A stretch of 64,000 bases of DNA from Pseudonocardia hierapolitana (GCF_007994075.1 NZ_VIWU01000001.1:5084001-5148000), one strand, 5' to 3'; shown: positions 1 through 8,863, counted from the first letter of the stretch. The notes: generated by a model from the sequence alone, not told the origin. Program-made: numbers and translations.

Positions 1-689
1 CCGTCCACCACAGCAAGCGTGTTCTTCCGCGGCGAGATCGTCGCGGCGCAGAACACCTGCGCCGCACCGTCGGTGCGTCGGACGTCGAAGAATGCATCGG
101 CGATGGGATTGTCGATGTTGTGCACCGCGCCGGTCGCGATACCGGTCAGCCGCTCACGCACGTACGGGCTGATGGAGATGATGTGCGGATAACGCGCCCA
201 CGCGCGCGTCTCGATCCGTTTCCAGAGAAGTGCGCGCGGACGGGCCAACGAGGTACCCGAGACCCGGGTGTCGGCATGGATGAAACCGTGAATCGTCAGT
301 ACGCGCGGCGTGCCGATCGGCTCCATCATGATCCCGTAGGTGTCGTGCGCGTGCACGACATCGGGGCGGAGACCGCTGACATATTCGCGCAGGCGGCGGG
401 CGTCGCGCCCGAGCACCCCCGAGAGCAGGCGCGGGGCGGTCCACGGCAACCGGTGAATGCGCGCCGCACCCCAGTCATCGACCTGCACCGCGTCGACGCC
501 CCCGGTCGTCACGATGTGGAGGTCGAGATCGCGACGATCCCGCAGAGCGCCGCAGAGCACCACGCTCACACCCTCGACACCGCCGCGCGGCGCGCCCGGA
601 TCGACCGGGAACGCCGTGACGAGTACCAGCCTCACGCGAGTCACCGTGGTCTTGCCCCGTCCGGGCTCACAGCTTACCGGCATCGTCAT
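1..689 (-). CDS. GT4-like glycosyltransferase, N-terminal part (cut by window edge)
   Basis: N-terminal part of a GT-B fold glycosyltransferase that would move a sugar from a nucleotide donor to a lipid-linked acceptor at the inner face of the membrane. About 229 residues are visible before the left edge. ATG 689 follows AGGGGG (695-700). Landmarks are LVTAFPVDPGAPRGGVE near residue 23, then DVVHAHDTYG, TIHGFIHAD and ISPYVRERL. The visible part stops just inside the C-domain at ATISPRKN. A GTG at 644 is another possible start. It lies downstream of the Wzx gene on the same strand, which fits repeat-unit assembly. Family call is firm; sugar and acceptor are unknown. Confidence 0.85.
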   Translation of the reverse strand, partial: MTMPVSCEPGRGKTTVTRVRLVLVTAFPVDPGAPRGGVEGVSVVLCGALRDRRDLDLHIVTTGGVDAVQVDDWGAARIHRLPWTAPRLLSGVLGRDARRLREYVSGLRPDVVHAHDTYGIMMEPIGTPRVLTIHGFIHADTRVSGTSLARPRALLWKRIETRAWARYPHIISISPYVRERLTGIATGAVHNIDNPIADAFFDVRRTDGAAQVFCAATISPRKNTLAVVD

Positions 690-842
690 CCACGCCCCCT
701 TTTCCTGGTATCTCCACCGATTGCGCGCGATCTCCTTCGGCGAAATCGGCCGGCGCATGCACGCCTGCGTACGGGAAGTCGGCAACGCGATTCGGATCGT
801 CAGCGGCGCTGCCGAGCCTGGCCACGTCCGAGCCCGAGACAG

Positions 843-2357
843 TCAATTGGTGCCCGAGCGCTGAACCCGTCCGGCGAGCCGCCGCGACCGGGCAACACGA
901 CAGATCGTGACCGCCATCGACGGGGCGGCGGCGGCGAGCACCGCGAGGTACACCACCAGGAACGCCACGGCGTCGAGCACGAGGAAGGCCACGGCGACGA
1001 CGATGCCGCGGGTGTCGGAGTGCAGGACGAGCTGTTCGAGTGCGTAGGCGGTCGCCGTGGCAGCGAGGCTGGCCACCATCGAGGGCAGCGTCGCGCGGAC
1101 GATCTGCAGGGTATGCACGCCGAGCGCCGATCGCGCCAGCCCGAGGCAGAGGACACCGACGACGAGTGCCGACACCGAGATCGCCAGGCCGACTCCGGGC
1201 AGGCCGAACGGCACGATCAGGACCAGCAGGGACAGCCCGAGCGCGAACTCCACGGCGGTCGCGAAGTTGATCAACGCTGTGCGGCCGCAGCCCTTGATCG
1301 CCTCCTCGCTGACCGACGCGAACGCCTTGCCGATTCCCAGCCCTGCCATGGCGACGAGCACGACCCCGGCCTCCCGCCACGGCTCGCCCAGCACCACGAC
1401 GGCGGCGGGTTCCCCGATCGCGAGCATGAGGCCGGACACCGGCGCCGCGCAGAAGGTGACCCAGCGCAGTGCCTTCAGGTAGGTCTGGCGTAACCGGTCC
1501 GGATCCGCCGCGATGTGGGAGAAGGCCGGGAAGAGGGCGTACGCCACCACGCTGATCATGACGTTGACCGGCAGCCGGGCGATGCGCAGGCCGTAGCGGT
1601 AGAAGCCGAGCGCCGCGGTGTCGAGGAGCCGACCGATCACCACCGGCTCAGCGGTGGTGCGGACCTGGCTGGCGACGTGGTCGATCAGCAGCGGGTAGCC
1701 GTAGCGCGCGAGCTGGCGCCACAGCGCCACCGAGGCCTTCGCCCGCCCCGGGCGCCACGAGACCAGCACCCACACGCCGACCAGCAACGTCACCGACGAC
1801 GCGTACGTGCCGATCACGAGGCTCCACACGCCGAGTCCCAGCGCGGCGCAGACCACGGCCACGACGGCGAAGGAGATCGAGACGGCCGGGCCGAGGACGA
1901 TGTTGCGCGACACGCTGAACTCGCGCTGGAGGAGTGCCTCGGGCACGTTCGTCAGCGAGTGGAGGAGCAGTCCCCCCGCGGAGGCGGCCGCGACGAGCCC
2001 GACCGTCGAGTCGCTGAACACGAGGCCGATCAGGGGTGCCGCTGCGAGCGCCCCGACGCTGATGAGCACGCCGCTCACCAGCGTCGCCCAGAACACCGTC
2101 TCCGCCGCCGCCTCGACGTCGCGCTGCCGGTTCACCAGTGCCGCGCGCAGGCCGCCCTCGGAGAACTCGACGAGGAGCGCGGTGAGCACCGTGCCCGCCG
2201 CGAAGATGCCGACCTCGGCCGGGCTCAGCAGGCGTGCGAGCACGATGGTGTGCAGGAGTGAGACACCCTGTGTGATGAACTGCGCGCCCGCGGAGGCCGT
2301 CGCCACGCGGGTGAGCTTCTTCCGCAGCTGCGTGCTGCCCGGCTGCGGTGTGTCCAC
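843..2357 (-). CDS. Wzx-type oligosaccharide flippase (MOP/PST superfamily)
   Basis: Integral membrane protein of 504 aa that should flip undecaprenyl-linked repeat units across the cytoplasmic membrane. The N-terminus (GAQFITQGVSLLHTIVLARLL, then SPAEVGIF) is typical of PST/WzxC-type exporters, and the rest is a run of about 12-14 hydrophobic segments with short charged loops. The GTG start (2357) is preceded by GAGGGAG. The stop is about 150 nt before the GT4 that follows on the same strand. It is one of two Wzx-like proteins in the window (see 54122-55402), alongside a MurJ-like flippase at 18389-20044. Substrate cannot be told from the sequence. Confidence 0.9.
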   Translation of the reverse strand: MDTPQPGSTQLRKKLTRVATASAGAQFITQGVSLLHTIVLARLLSPAEVGIFAAGTVLTALLVEFSEGGLRAALVNRQRDVEAAAETVFWATLVSGVLISVGALAAAPLIGLVFSDSTVGLVAAASAGGLLLHSLTNVPEALLQREFSVSRNIVLGPAVSISFAVVAVVCAALGLGVWSLVIGTYASSVTLLVGVWVLVSWRPGRAKASVALWRQLARYGYPLLIDHVASQVRTTAEPVVIGRLLDTAALGFYRYGLRIARLPVNVMISVVAYALFPAFSHIAADPDRLRQTYLKALRWVTFCAAPVSGLMLAIGEPAAVVVLGEPWREAGVVLVAMAGLGIGKAFASVSEEAIKGCGRTALINFATAVEFALGLSLLVLIVPFGLPGVGLAISVSALVVGVLCLGLARSALGVHTLQIVRATLPSMVASLAATATAYALEQLVLHSDTRGIVVAVAFLVLDAVAFLVVYLAVLAAAAPSMAVTICRVARSRRLAGRVQRSGTN

Positions 2358-2553
2358 CTGCTCCCTCGGGGGGTCGTGGGGATGGGTCGGCGTGGCTCGC
2401 TACGAAGCTCGCTGCGGCGGCCCGCGGCGTTAACACCACCGCGAGTCGTAGGTCACTCGGGTTTCCGGCTAACCGCTGCCGGCCGGAGAACGAGTAACAG
2501 CGGTCCGGCGAGTTCGGACGGGCAGGCACTTGATTTTGTCCCGCGGGAGTCCG

Positions 2554-3897
2554 ATGACGAGAAATGTGGACAATTCACCCGTTCGGGTCGTGGTGCAGAA
2601 CGGCGAGCACTGGATGCGCAACATCGGCGACCTGGCGATGCTCTCCGTCGCGCTGCGCCGCATGCGGGAGCACTGGTCCGGCGCGTCGCTGCACGTGATG
2701 ACCAGTGCGCCGGCCCTGCTGCGCGCCTACCACCCCGACATCCAGCCGGTCTCCGACGGCCGGATGCCCCGGTTCCTCGGGGAGCCGCTCGCCGCCGCGG
2801 GATCGCGGCTCGGGCTGGTCGTCGCGGGGCTCGCATCGATGGGATCGCTCCGTGCTCGCGAGGGGCTGCTGGGAGTCGTCGAGCGATTGCGCAATGCGCC
2901 GCGGGCCGCCCCGGTGACAACGTCCGCCGAGGTGAGCGACTCGGACGGCGCCGGACCGGACATTTCGAGCCGTCCGGCGGTGGAAGCGGCATTTCGGGAA
3001 GCGTCGCTCGTGCTCGCGATCGGCGGCGGATACATGAACGACGTCGATCCGTGGCAGTTCCACCGCACGCTCGACCTGCTGCACCACGGAATGCAGCGTG
3101 GTGTTCCCACGGCGATGGTCGGGCAGGGCTTCGGCCCGCTGACCGAGCCTTCGCTGGTGGCTCGGGCCGCCGAGGTGCTCCCCGGGGTGGACCTGATCGC
3201 GCTGCGGGAGGACCGGGTGGGGCCCGACCTGTTGGCCGGCCTCGGCGTGCCCGCCGACCGCATCGTGGTCACCGGCGACGACGCGATCGAGCTCGCGTAC
3301 GCGGTCCGCCAGGACGAGCTGGGCACCGGCCTCGGCGTCTGTCTGCGCGTCGCCGGCTACTCGCCGGTCGCCGTGCGGGCCCAGGAAGCCGTCGGACGGG
3401 CAGTCCGTGCGGTGGCGGGCGGGTTCGGCGCGCGGCTGGTCCCGTTGGTCATCTCGGAGCAGGGCGCGGAGGACAGGCGGTCCACCCTGCCGCTGGTGGC
3501 CGAGTACCTCGACGTGGCGCCGGTGCAGGGGCGGTTCGTGACTCCCGTCGAGGTCGCGCGCCGGGTCGGCGGCTGCCGGCTGGTCGTGACCGGCGCGTAC
3601 CACCTGGCGGTGTTCGCGCTCGCGCAGGGCATTCCCGTGGTTGGGCTGTCGTCGTCCCGCTACTACGACGAGAAGCTCCTCGGACTCGACGCGATGTTCG
3701 GCGGGGAGGGGTTGCACCTCGTCCGGCTGGACGACCCCGATCTCGAGGACCGGGTCGCGTCCGCGGCGCGGTCGGCGTGGGAGCGGGCACCGGCGCTCCG
3801 GTCCGGGCTGCGTGAGCGGGCGAGTGCCCAGATCGAGCGCGGCAAGGCGGCGTACGAGCGCGTCTTCTCGCTCGTCGACGATCCGTCGATACGCTGA
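2554..3897 (+). CDS. Polysaccharide pyruvyl transferase family protein
   Basis: Member of the CsaB/WcaK pyruvyl transferase family (447 aa), which adds a pyruvate ketal to a glycan sugar using phosphoenolpyruvate. Visible landmarks are NIGDLAML near the N-terminus, the glycine-rich AIGGGYMND, MVGQGFGPL in the middle, and the C-terminal YHLAVFALAQGIPVVGL. The frame is open from TTG 2530, but ATG 2554 is preferred because GGGAG lies 4-8 nt upstream. The gene is divergent from the Wzx gene across about 200 nt and is followed after 5 nt by the apiosidase-like gene, so these two are probably cotranscribed. Acceptor sugar unknown. Confidence 0.88.
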   Translation: MTRNVDNSPVRVVVQNGEHWMRNIGDLAMLSVALRRMREHWSGASLHVMTSAPALLRAYHPDIQPVSDGRMPRFLGEPLAAAGSRLGLVVAGLASMGSLRAREGLLGVVERLRNAPRAAPVTTSAEVSDSDGAGPDISSRPAVEAAFREASLVLAIGGGYMNDVDPWQFHRTLDLLHHGMQRGVPTAMVGQGFGPLTEPSLVARAAEVLPGVDLIALREDRVGPDLLAGLGVPADRIVVTGDDAIELAYAVRQDELGTGLGVCLRVAGYSPVAVRAQEAVGRAVRAVAGGFGARLVPLVISEQGAEDRRSTLPLVAEYLDVAPVQGRFVTPVEVARRVGGCRLVVTGAYHLAVFALAQGIPVVGLSSSRYYDEKLLGLDAMFGGEGLHLVRLDDPDLEDRVASAARSAWERAPALRSGLRERASAQIERGKAAYERVFSLVDDPSIR

Positions 3898-3902
3898 TCC
3901 GG

Positions 3903-5309
3903 GTGCGTCACGCGCTGGTGCTCGTCGGCCTGTCGCTGGTCGTCGGCGTCGGTGCAACGTGCGCGCCGGTGCCAACGCTCCCCGTGACGCGAGGGCAGGC
4001 GGCATGCGACGAGGCGAAGATGCAGGAGCACAGGTACGTCAGCGCGGTCGACCCGAGCGGCCGGTACTTCACCGACCAGCACGGCGCACCGCTCCTGGTG
4101 TTCGGTGATTCCCCGTGGGCCGGGATGGTGCGGTGGTCACCGCAGCAGGCGGAGCTGTACTTCGCCGACCGCGAGGCGCGTGGCTTCAACGCGTCGATCA
4201 TCTCGCTGATCGGTGCGAGCGCGAACGGCGGGCCAGATGACGACGGTCGCACCGTCGACGGCCTCCTGCCGTTCGACGGCGACGACGTCACCCGGTGGAA
4301 CGAGGCGTACTGGCAGCGGGTCGACGAGTACGCCCGGTCGGCGTGCTCCCACGGGAACACCTTGTTCCTGTACCCGATCGACGGCTGGACCGCCGGCAAC
4401 GCGTTCCGGAACGCGACGCGTGAGGACGCCCGACGCTACGGCGAGATGGTCGCGAGCCGGTACGCGCGCTTCCCGAACATCGTCTGGATGGCCGGTGGAG
4501 ATCACTTCCCGAGCGACCTCCCCGGCCGGAACGATTCGCCGCCGGTGCACGACGAGCTGTTCGACGAGGTGCTCTCGGGCATCCGGTCGACGGGTGACAC
4601 CCGGCCGTTCTCGATACAGCTCGGGTACCCGGCATCGATCTCGACGGACAGCCCGCAGTGGTCGCCGCACGTCGACTTCAACTTCGTCTACACCTACCTC
4701 CCGACGTACCGGGCGGTGCTGGACGCGTACCGGCGCAACCGCCTGCCCGCCCTGCTGTCCGAGGCGAACTACGAGGGCGAGAACAACCTGCCCGGCACGC
4801 CGGTCACGGGCGACGAGGTGCTGCGCAGGCAGATGGTGTGGGCGCTCACATCGGGCTCGCCGGGCTACTTCTACGGCTCCGACGACTGGGAGTTCCTCCC
4901 CGGCTGGGAGGGGCGGCTGGACACGCCGGCGGTCGCTCAGCTGAGCCGGCTGCGTGAATTCTTCGCGTCTCTCGACTGGTGGACGCTCGTGCCGGACGAG
5001 TCGGCCGAGGTCCTCGTCGGCGGCCGCGGCGAACCGGTCGGCCCCGGTGCCGTGGTCGGGATCATGGGCAGCGACTACGTCACCGCGGCCCGGGCGGGTG
5101 GCTCGCTGGTGGCCTACGTCCCGACCGCGCGCACGATCACCGTGGACCCGACGAAGCTCGCACGCCCCACGGCCCGCTGGGTCGATCCCGCGGACGCGAC
5201 GGCACCGCCGGTGGAGGCCGCGATCGGTCCCTCCGGCACGGTCCCCACGCCCGGCCGCAACTCGGCGGGCGGCGCGGACTGGCTGCTGGTGCTCCCGCTT
5301 CAGGCGTAG
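3903..5309 (+). CDS. Secreted apiosidase-like glycoside hydrolase (DUF4038 type)
   Basis: 468-aa exported protein with an N-terminal hydrophobic signal (LVLVGLSLVVGVGA). A cysteine follows (GATC), but it does not make a convincing lipobox. The body matches the DUF4038/apiosidase-like TIM-barrel family: VFGDSPWAGM, NIVWMAGGDHFP (acidic residue at a barrel strand end) and PALLSEANYEG (candidate acid/base Glu). The C-terminal ~90 residues resemble the small beta-sandwich usually attached to these barrels. GTG 3903 is 5 nt after the pyruvyl transferase stop. It probably trims or edits an extracellular glycan. Its end overlaps the convergent aminotransferase by 10 nt. Substrate is inferred from family only. 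Confidence 0.8.
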   Translation: MRHALVLVGLSLVVGVGATCAPVPTLPVTRGQAACDEAKMQEHRYVSAVDPSGRYFTDQHGAPLLVFGDSPWAGMVRWSPQQAELYFADREARGFNASIISLIGASANGGPDDDGRTVDGLLPFDGDDVTRWNEAYWQRVDEYARSACSHGNTLFLYPIDGWTAGNAFRNATREDARRYGEMVASRYARFPNIVWMAGGDHFPSDLPGRNDSPPVHDELFDEVLSGIRSTGDTRPFSIQLGYPASISTDSPQWSPHVDFNFVYTYLPTYRAVLDAYRRNRLPALLSEANYEGENNLPGTPVTGDEVLRRQMVWALTSGSPGYFYGSDDWEFLPGWEGRLDTPAVAQLSRLREFFASLDWWTLVPDESAEVLVGGRGEPVGPGAVVGIMGSDYVTAARAGGSLVAYVPTARTITVDPTKLARPTARWVDPADATAPPVEAAIGPSGTVPTPGRNSAGGADWLLVLPLQA

Positions 5310-6595
5310 CGGCGGAAGACCGGCTTGACGGGGCGGCCGCCCATCCAGGGTGTGGGGTCGCCCGCGTCGAGTGCCTTGCGGTAGACGGTGCACGCCTGGG
5401 CGACGACCTCGACGGTGCGGTCGATGTCGTCGTCGGTGAGTGCCGCGCTGACCACGAACGACGGCCCGATCACCCCGCCGCTGAGCAGCTGGCGCAGGAA
5501 GAGGGTGCGGTAGGGCTGGGAGGGTTTGCCGTCGGCGTCGAGGGTGGCGAAGACGAGGTTGGACGCTCGCCCGCGGACCTGCACGTGATCGGCCACGCCG
5601 ATCCCGGCGGCGACGTCGCGCACGCCGGCGGCGAGGCGCTCGCCGAGGGCGTGGAGCCGGTCGGTGATGCCTTCTTCGGCGTAGGTGTCCATGACGGCCA
5701 TGGCGGCGGCGAGGGCGTGGGTCTCGGCGCCGTGCGTCGTCGACAGGAGGAAGACGCGTTCGTGCCGGCTGCGCAGCCCGCCGCGTTCCATGAGTTCGCG
5801 TTTGCCGGCGAGGGCGGAGACGGCGAAGCCGTTGCCGATGGCTTTGCCGAAGGTGGACAGGTCGGGGGTGATGCCGTAGACGCCTTGGGCGCCGTGTTCG
5901 GACCAGCGGAAGCCGGTGATCATTTCGTCGAAGACGAGGACGGCGTCGTGGCGGGTGGCGAGCTCGCGGACGCCTTCGAGGTAGCCGGGCGGAGGTTCGG
6001 TCTGGGTGGCGGCCTCGAGGACCACGCAGGCGACCTCGTGCTGCTCCAGCACCGATGACAGGGCGTCGAGGTTGCCGTAGGGGAAGGTGACGACGTCCTG
6101 TTGCGGGATGCCCGCCGACATGGGGGTGCCGGCGATGAACCAGTCGTCGGTGGAGAAGAAGGGATGGTCGCGGCACAGCGCGATGCAGCTGCGACCGGTG
6201 GCCGCCCGCGCGAGCCGCACGGCTGCGGTGGTGGCGTCGGAGCCGTTCTTGGTGAACTTGACCATCTCCGCCGTGGGCACGGTGGCGAGGAACCGTTCTG
6301 CGGCCTCGACTTCGATGGCGGCGGGGCGGACGAAGTTGCTGCCCTTGTCCAGCTCGCCGCGGACGGCTTCGATGACGCGGGGGTGGGCGTGGCCGAGTGC
6401 GACGGCGCGTAGGCCGGAGCCGTACTCGATGTATTGGTTGCCGTCGGCGTCCCAGACGTGGGCGCCGCGGCCGTGGGAGATCACGGGCGCCATGTCCTCG
6501 GGGTACTGGTCGTCGCCCTTGGCGTAGGTGTGGGCACCGCCGGGCACCGCGGCGTGCAGCCGCTCGTTCAGGGCGGCGGACCGGGGGAGCGCCAT
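5300..6595 (-). CDS. GSA-aminomutase-like class III aminotransferase (copy 1)
   Basis: 431-aa PLP enzyme of the glutamate-1-semialdehyde aminomutase/class III aminotransferase family. It shows the substrate-loop GGAHTYAKGDDQYPE, NGSDATTAAVRLAR (phosphate contact), DEMITGFRW (Asp to the PLP ring nitrogen) and STFGKAIGNG with the likely Schiff-base lysine. ATG 6595 shares its A with the stop of the methyltransferase upstream (TGATG), so translation is coupled. Heme synthesis is unlikely as the role; the company of a sugar C-methyltransferase and a nucleotidyltransferase points to an amino group on an activated sugar or sugar-like precursor. A very similar copy lies at 35051-36355. The exact reaction is not established. 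Confidence 0.85.
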   Translation of the reverse strand: MALPRSAALNERLHAAVPGGAHTYAKGDDQYPEDMAPVISHGRGAHVWDADGNQYIEYGSGLRAVALGHAHPRVIEAVRGELDKGSNFVRPAAIEVEAAERFLATVPTAEMVKFTKNGSDATTAAVRLARAATGRSCIALCRDHPFFSTDDWFIAGTPMSAGIPQQDVVTFPYGNLDALSSVLEQHEVACVVLEAATQTEPPPGYLEGVRELATRHDAVLVFDEMITGFRWSEHGAQGVYGITPDLSTFGKAIGNGFAVSALAGKRELMERGGLRSRHERVFLLSTTHGAETHALAAAMAVMDTYAEEGITDRLHALGERLAAGVRDVAAGIGVADHVQVRGRASNLVFATLDADGKPSQPYRTLFLRQLLSGGVIGPSFVVSAALTDDDIDRTVEVVAQACTVYRKALDAGDPTPWMGGRPVKPVFRRYA

Positions 6596-7818
6596 CACAC
6601 GAACTCCAGACGGGGGATCGGTACCACCAGGCGAGCGCCCCACTCGCGCGTGTAGGCGATCTGCTGGGCGATCTCGGCGCGCAGGTTCCAGGGCAGGATC
6701 AGGATGTAGTCGGGCCGCACCTCGGCGAGCCGCTCCGGCGGGTGGACCGGGATGTGCGTGCCGGGCAGGTGCATCCCGTGCTTGTGCGGGTTGCGGTCCA
6801 CGGTGAACGGCAGCAGGTCCTCCCGCACCCCGCAGTGGTTCAACAGGGTGTTCCCCTTGCCCGGGGCGCCGTACCCGGCCACCGACCGGCCCTCGCGCGC
6901 CGCAGTCAACAGGAACTCGAGCAGGCCCGCCTTCACCTCGAAGACCTCCTGGGCGAACCCGGTGTGGCCCTCGACGGTGTGCAGCCCGGCGGCCCGCTCG
7001 TCGGCGAGGACCTTCTCCACCATCTCCGACGGCCGTTGCTCGCCGGGCCGGGCGAGCACGCGCAGGGAGCCGCCGTGGGTGGACAGCTCCTCGACGTCGA
7101 CGACCGCGAGGCCGGCCGCCGCGAGGGCGGCCGCGGCCGTGCGCAGCGTGAAGTACGAGTAGTGCTCGTGGTAGATCGTGTCGTACTGCCGGCCCTCGAT
7201 GAGCCGCAGCAGGTGGGGGAATTCGAGCGAGACCGTCCCACCGTCCGCGACGAGCGCCCGCAGTCCGCGGACGAAGTCGAGCAGGTCGGGCACGTGCGCG
7301 AGCACGTTGTTGGCCACGACGAGGTCGGCGGGCCCGTGGCGCTCGGCGATTTCGGTTCCGGTTCGCTCGCCGAGGAACACCGACTCGGTCGGCACGCCAA
7401 GTGCCCGCGCCGCGTCGGCGACACCCCCGCACGGCTCGACGCCGAGCACCCTGATCCCCCGCGCGACGGCGTGCTGCAGGAGGTAGCCGTCGTTGCTCGC
7501 CGCCTCGACGACGAAGCTCCCCGCGCCGAGGCCCAGCCGCGCCGCCATGTCGTCGACGAAGCGACCGGCGTGGGCGACCCAGCTGTCGGAGTAGGAGGAG
7601 AAGTAGGCGTAGTCGGCCGTGAAGATCTCCTCGGCCGCGACGTGGGCAGGCAGCTGCACGAGCAGGCAGCGCTCGCAGATCCGCACGTGGAGCGAGTAGG
7701 TGGTCTCGGGCTCGTCGAGCTGGTCGGGCCGCAGGTAGCTCTCGCAGGGTGGAGACATCCCGAGGTCGACGAATGTGCGCGTCAGCGGCGCGGCGCACAG
7801 GCGGCACGCAGGGTTCAA
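6595..7818 (-). CDS. SAM-dependent sugar C-methyltransferase (TylCIII/NovU-like), copy 1
   Basis: 407-aa enzyme with the three-part layout of sugar C-methyltransferases: an N-terminal zinc-binding region (CRLC near residue 4, CERC near residue 53), a Rossmann SAM domain (VVEAASNDGYLL), the conserved YHEHYSYFT stretch, and a C-terminal domain with GYGAPGKGNTLLN. Known members methylate carbon atoms of keto-deoxysugar nucleotides. The TTG start at 7818 is chosen because GAGGAGA lies 6-7 nt upstream and the zinc-site cysteines begin directly after it. Its stop overlaps the aminotransferase start (TGATG). A diverged paralogue is at 33717-35042 and a relic of a third at 21323-21579. Confidence 0.87.
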   Translation of the reverse strand: MNPACRLCAAPLTRTFVDLGMSPPCESYLRPDQLDEPETTYSLHVRICERCLLVQLPAHVAAEEIFTADYAYFSSYSDSWVAHAGRFVDDMAARLGLGAGSFVVEAASNDGYLLQHAVARGIRVLGVEPCGGVADAARALGVPTESVFLGERTGTEIAERHGPADLVVANNVLAHVPDLLDFVRGLRALVADGGTVSLEFPHLLRLIEGRQYDTIYHEHYSYFTLRTAAAALAAAGLAVVDVEELSTHGGSLRVLARPGEQRPSEMVEKVLADERAAGLHTVEGHTGFAQEVFEVKAGLLEFLLTAAREGRSVAGYGAPGKGNTLLNHCGVREDLLPFTVDRNPHKHGMHLPGTHIPVHPPERLAEVRPDYILILPWNLRAEIAQQIAYTREWGARLVVPIPRLEFV

Positions 7819-7974
7819 CAGATGTCTCCTCGTAGGGTGCGGACCGACGCGGTCAAGGGCGAACTCGGCCCTCCGCCGTACACCGTTACGCCGGAGGGCG
7901 CGTGTAACGGCCCTCGTCGGCGGCCCGACTAGTGCGTCGGATACGGACGGTCGCGACGTGCAGGAGGTACAGCG
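7819..7974. promoter_or_regulatory. Divergent intergenic region with a strong hairpin
   Basis: Sits between the leftward methyltransferase and the rightward nucleotidyltransferase, so it must hold both promoters. A near-perfect inverted repeat at 7868-7899 has 12-bp arms (GCCCTCCGCCGT and its complement with one mismatch) around an 8-nt loop. It could be an operator for a shared regulator or a transcript hairpin. AGGAGGT just before GTG 7975 is a full ribosome binding site. Confidence 0.5.
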
Positions 7975-8793
7975 GTGAAGGTCGTGCTCTTCTGCGGCGG
8001 CTACGGGATGCGCATGCGGGACGGGAGTTCCGACACCCCGAAGCCCATGGTGCCGGTCGGGCCGCGGCCATTGCTCTGGCACGTCATGCGCTACTACGCC
8101 CACTACGGGCACAAGGACTTCATCCTCTGCCTGGGGTACGGCGGGCACCACATCAAGCAGTACTTCCTCGACTACCAGGAGACCGGCTCCAACGACTTCG
8201 TCCTCCAGGGCGGGGAGGTGCGGCTGCTCACCAGCGACATCGCCGACTGGACGATCACGTTCGTCGACACCGGCCTCGAGTCGCCGATCGGGGAGCGGCT
8301 GCGCCGGGTGCGGCGCCTGCTCGATGGCGAGGAGATGTTCCTCGCGAACTACGCCGACGTGCTCACCGACGCCCCCATCGACGCGATGGTCGACCAGTTC
8401 GCCGCCACGCCCGACGCGGTCGGGCAGCTCCTCGCGGTGCCGCCGCAGGCGGCGTTCCACGTCGTCGAGGTGAACGACGGCAACCGCATCGAGGCGATCA
8501 CCGCGCTGAAGGACATGCGGCTGCAGGAGAACGGCGGGTACCTCGTGCTGCGGCAGGAGGTCTTCGACTACCTGCCCGAGAACTGTGACCTCGTGGCCGA
8601 CGCCTGCGCGGTGCTGGCCAAGGAGGGCCGCCTTGCCGCGTACCCGTACAGCGGGTTCTGGCAGCCCGCCGACACGCTGAAGGAGCGGATCGCGCTCGAG
8701 GCCATGTACCAGGCCGGCCACACGCCGTGGATGCCGTGGCGTACTGACCTGCCGGAGGCCACGGCGTCGGTGCTGGGCGCGGCGGCCCACTGA
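7975..8793 (+). CDS. Glucose-1-phosphate cytidylyltransferase-like nucleotidyltransferase (RfbF-like)
   Basis: 272-aa sugar-1-phosphate nucleotidyltransferase of the RfbF type, which makes CDP-glucose from CTP and glucose-1-phosphate. Visible are the nucleotide-binding start FCGGYGMRMRD followed by PKPMVPVG, then GYGGHHIKQYF, ANYADVLTD and GFWQPADTLKER, the last close to the GFWQ-x-x-DTL signature of RfbF. GTG 7975 has AGGAGGT upstream. It is divergent from the methyltransferase/aminotransferase pair, which suggests one CDP-sugar pathway, but no CDP-glucose 4,6-dehydratase (RfbG) is present in the window. Nucleotide and sugar specificity are inferred from family. Confidence 0.83.
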   Translation: MKVVLFCGGYGMRMRDGSSDTPKPMVPVGPRPLLWHVMRYYAHYGHKDFILCLGYGGHHIKQYFLDYQETGSNDFVLQGGEVRLLTSDIADWTITFVDTGLESPIGERLRRVRRLLDGEEMFLANYADVLTDAPIDAMVDQFAATPDAVGQLLAVPPQAAFHVVEVNDGNRIEAITALKDMRLQENGGYLVLRQEVFDYLPENCDLVADACAVLAKEGRLAAYPYSGFWQPADTLKERIALEAMYQAGHTPWMPWRTDLPEATASVLGAAAH

Positions 8794-8812
8794 CGGGGAT
8801 CGTCAGAAGTCC

Positions 8813-8848
8813 AGCTCGCCGCTCCCAGCCTCGTGCCGAGGTCGAGCT
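8813..8848. terminator. Bidirectional hairpin between convergent genes
   Basis: Nested inverted repeat: outer arms AGCTCG (8813-8818) and CGAGCT (8843-8848), inner arms CCTCG (8829-8833) and CGAGG (8837-8841) around a 3-nt loop. It lies between the stop of the nucleotidyltransferase (8793) and the stop of the convergent deacetylase (8864). There is no T-tract, as is common in actinobacterial terminators. Confidence 0.45.
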
Positions 8849-8863
8849 GAGGCGGGGTTGCCA

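Noticed and set aside
120..1493. A 457-residue plus-strand frame spanning the ends of the GT4 and Wzx genes
   Set aside because: It crosses two well-supported minus-strand genes and its translation is low-complexity Arg/His/Gln.
5300..6595. Genuine HemL (heme biosynthesis) for the aminotransferases
   Set aside because: Two nearly identical copies sit next to sugar C-methyltransferases in a polysaccharide locus with no other heme gene, so a glycan role is more likely.
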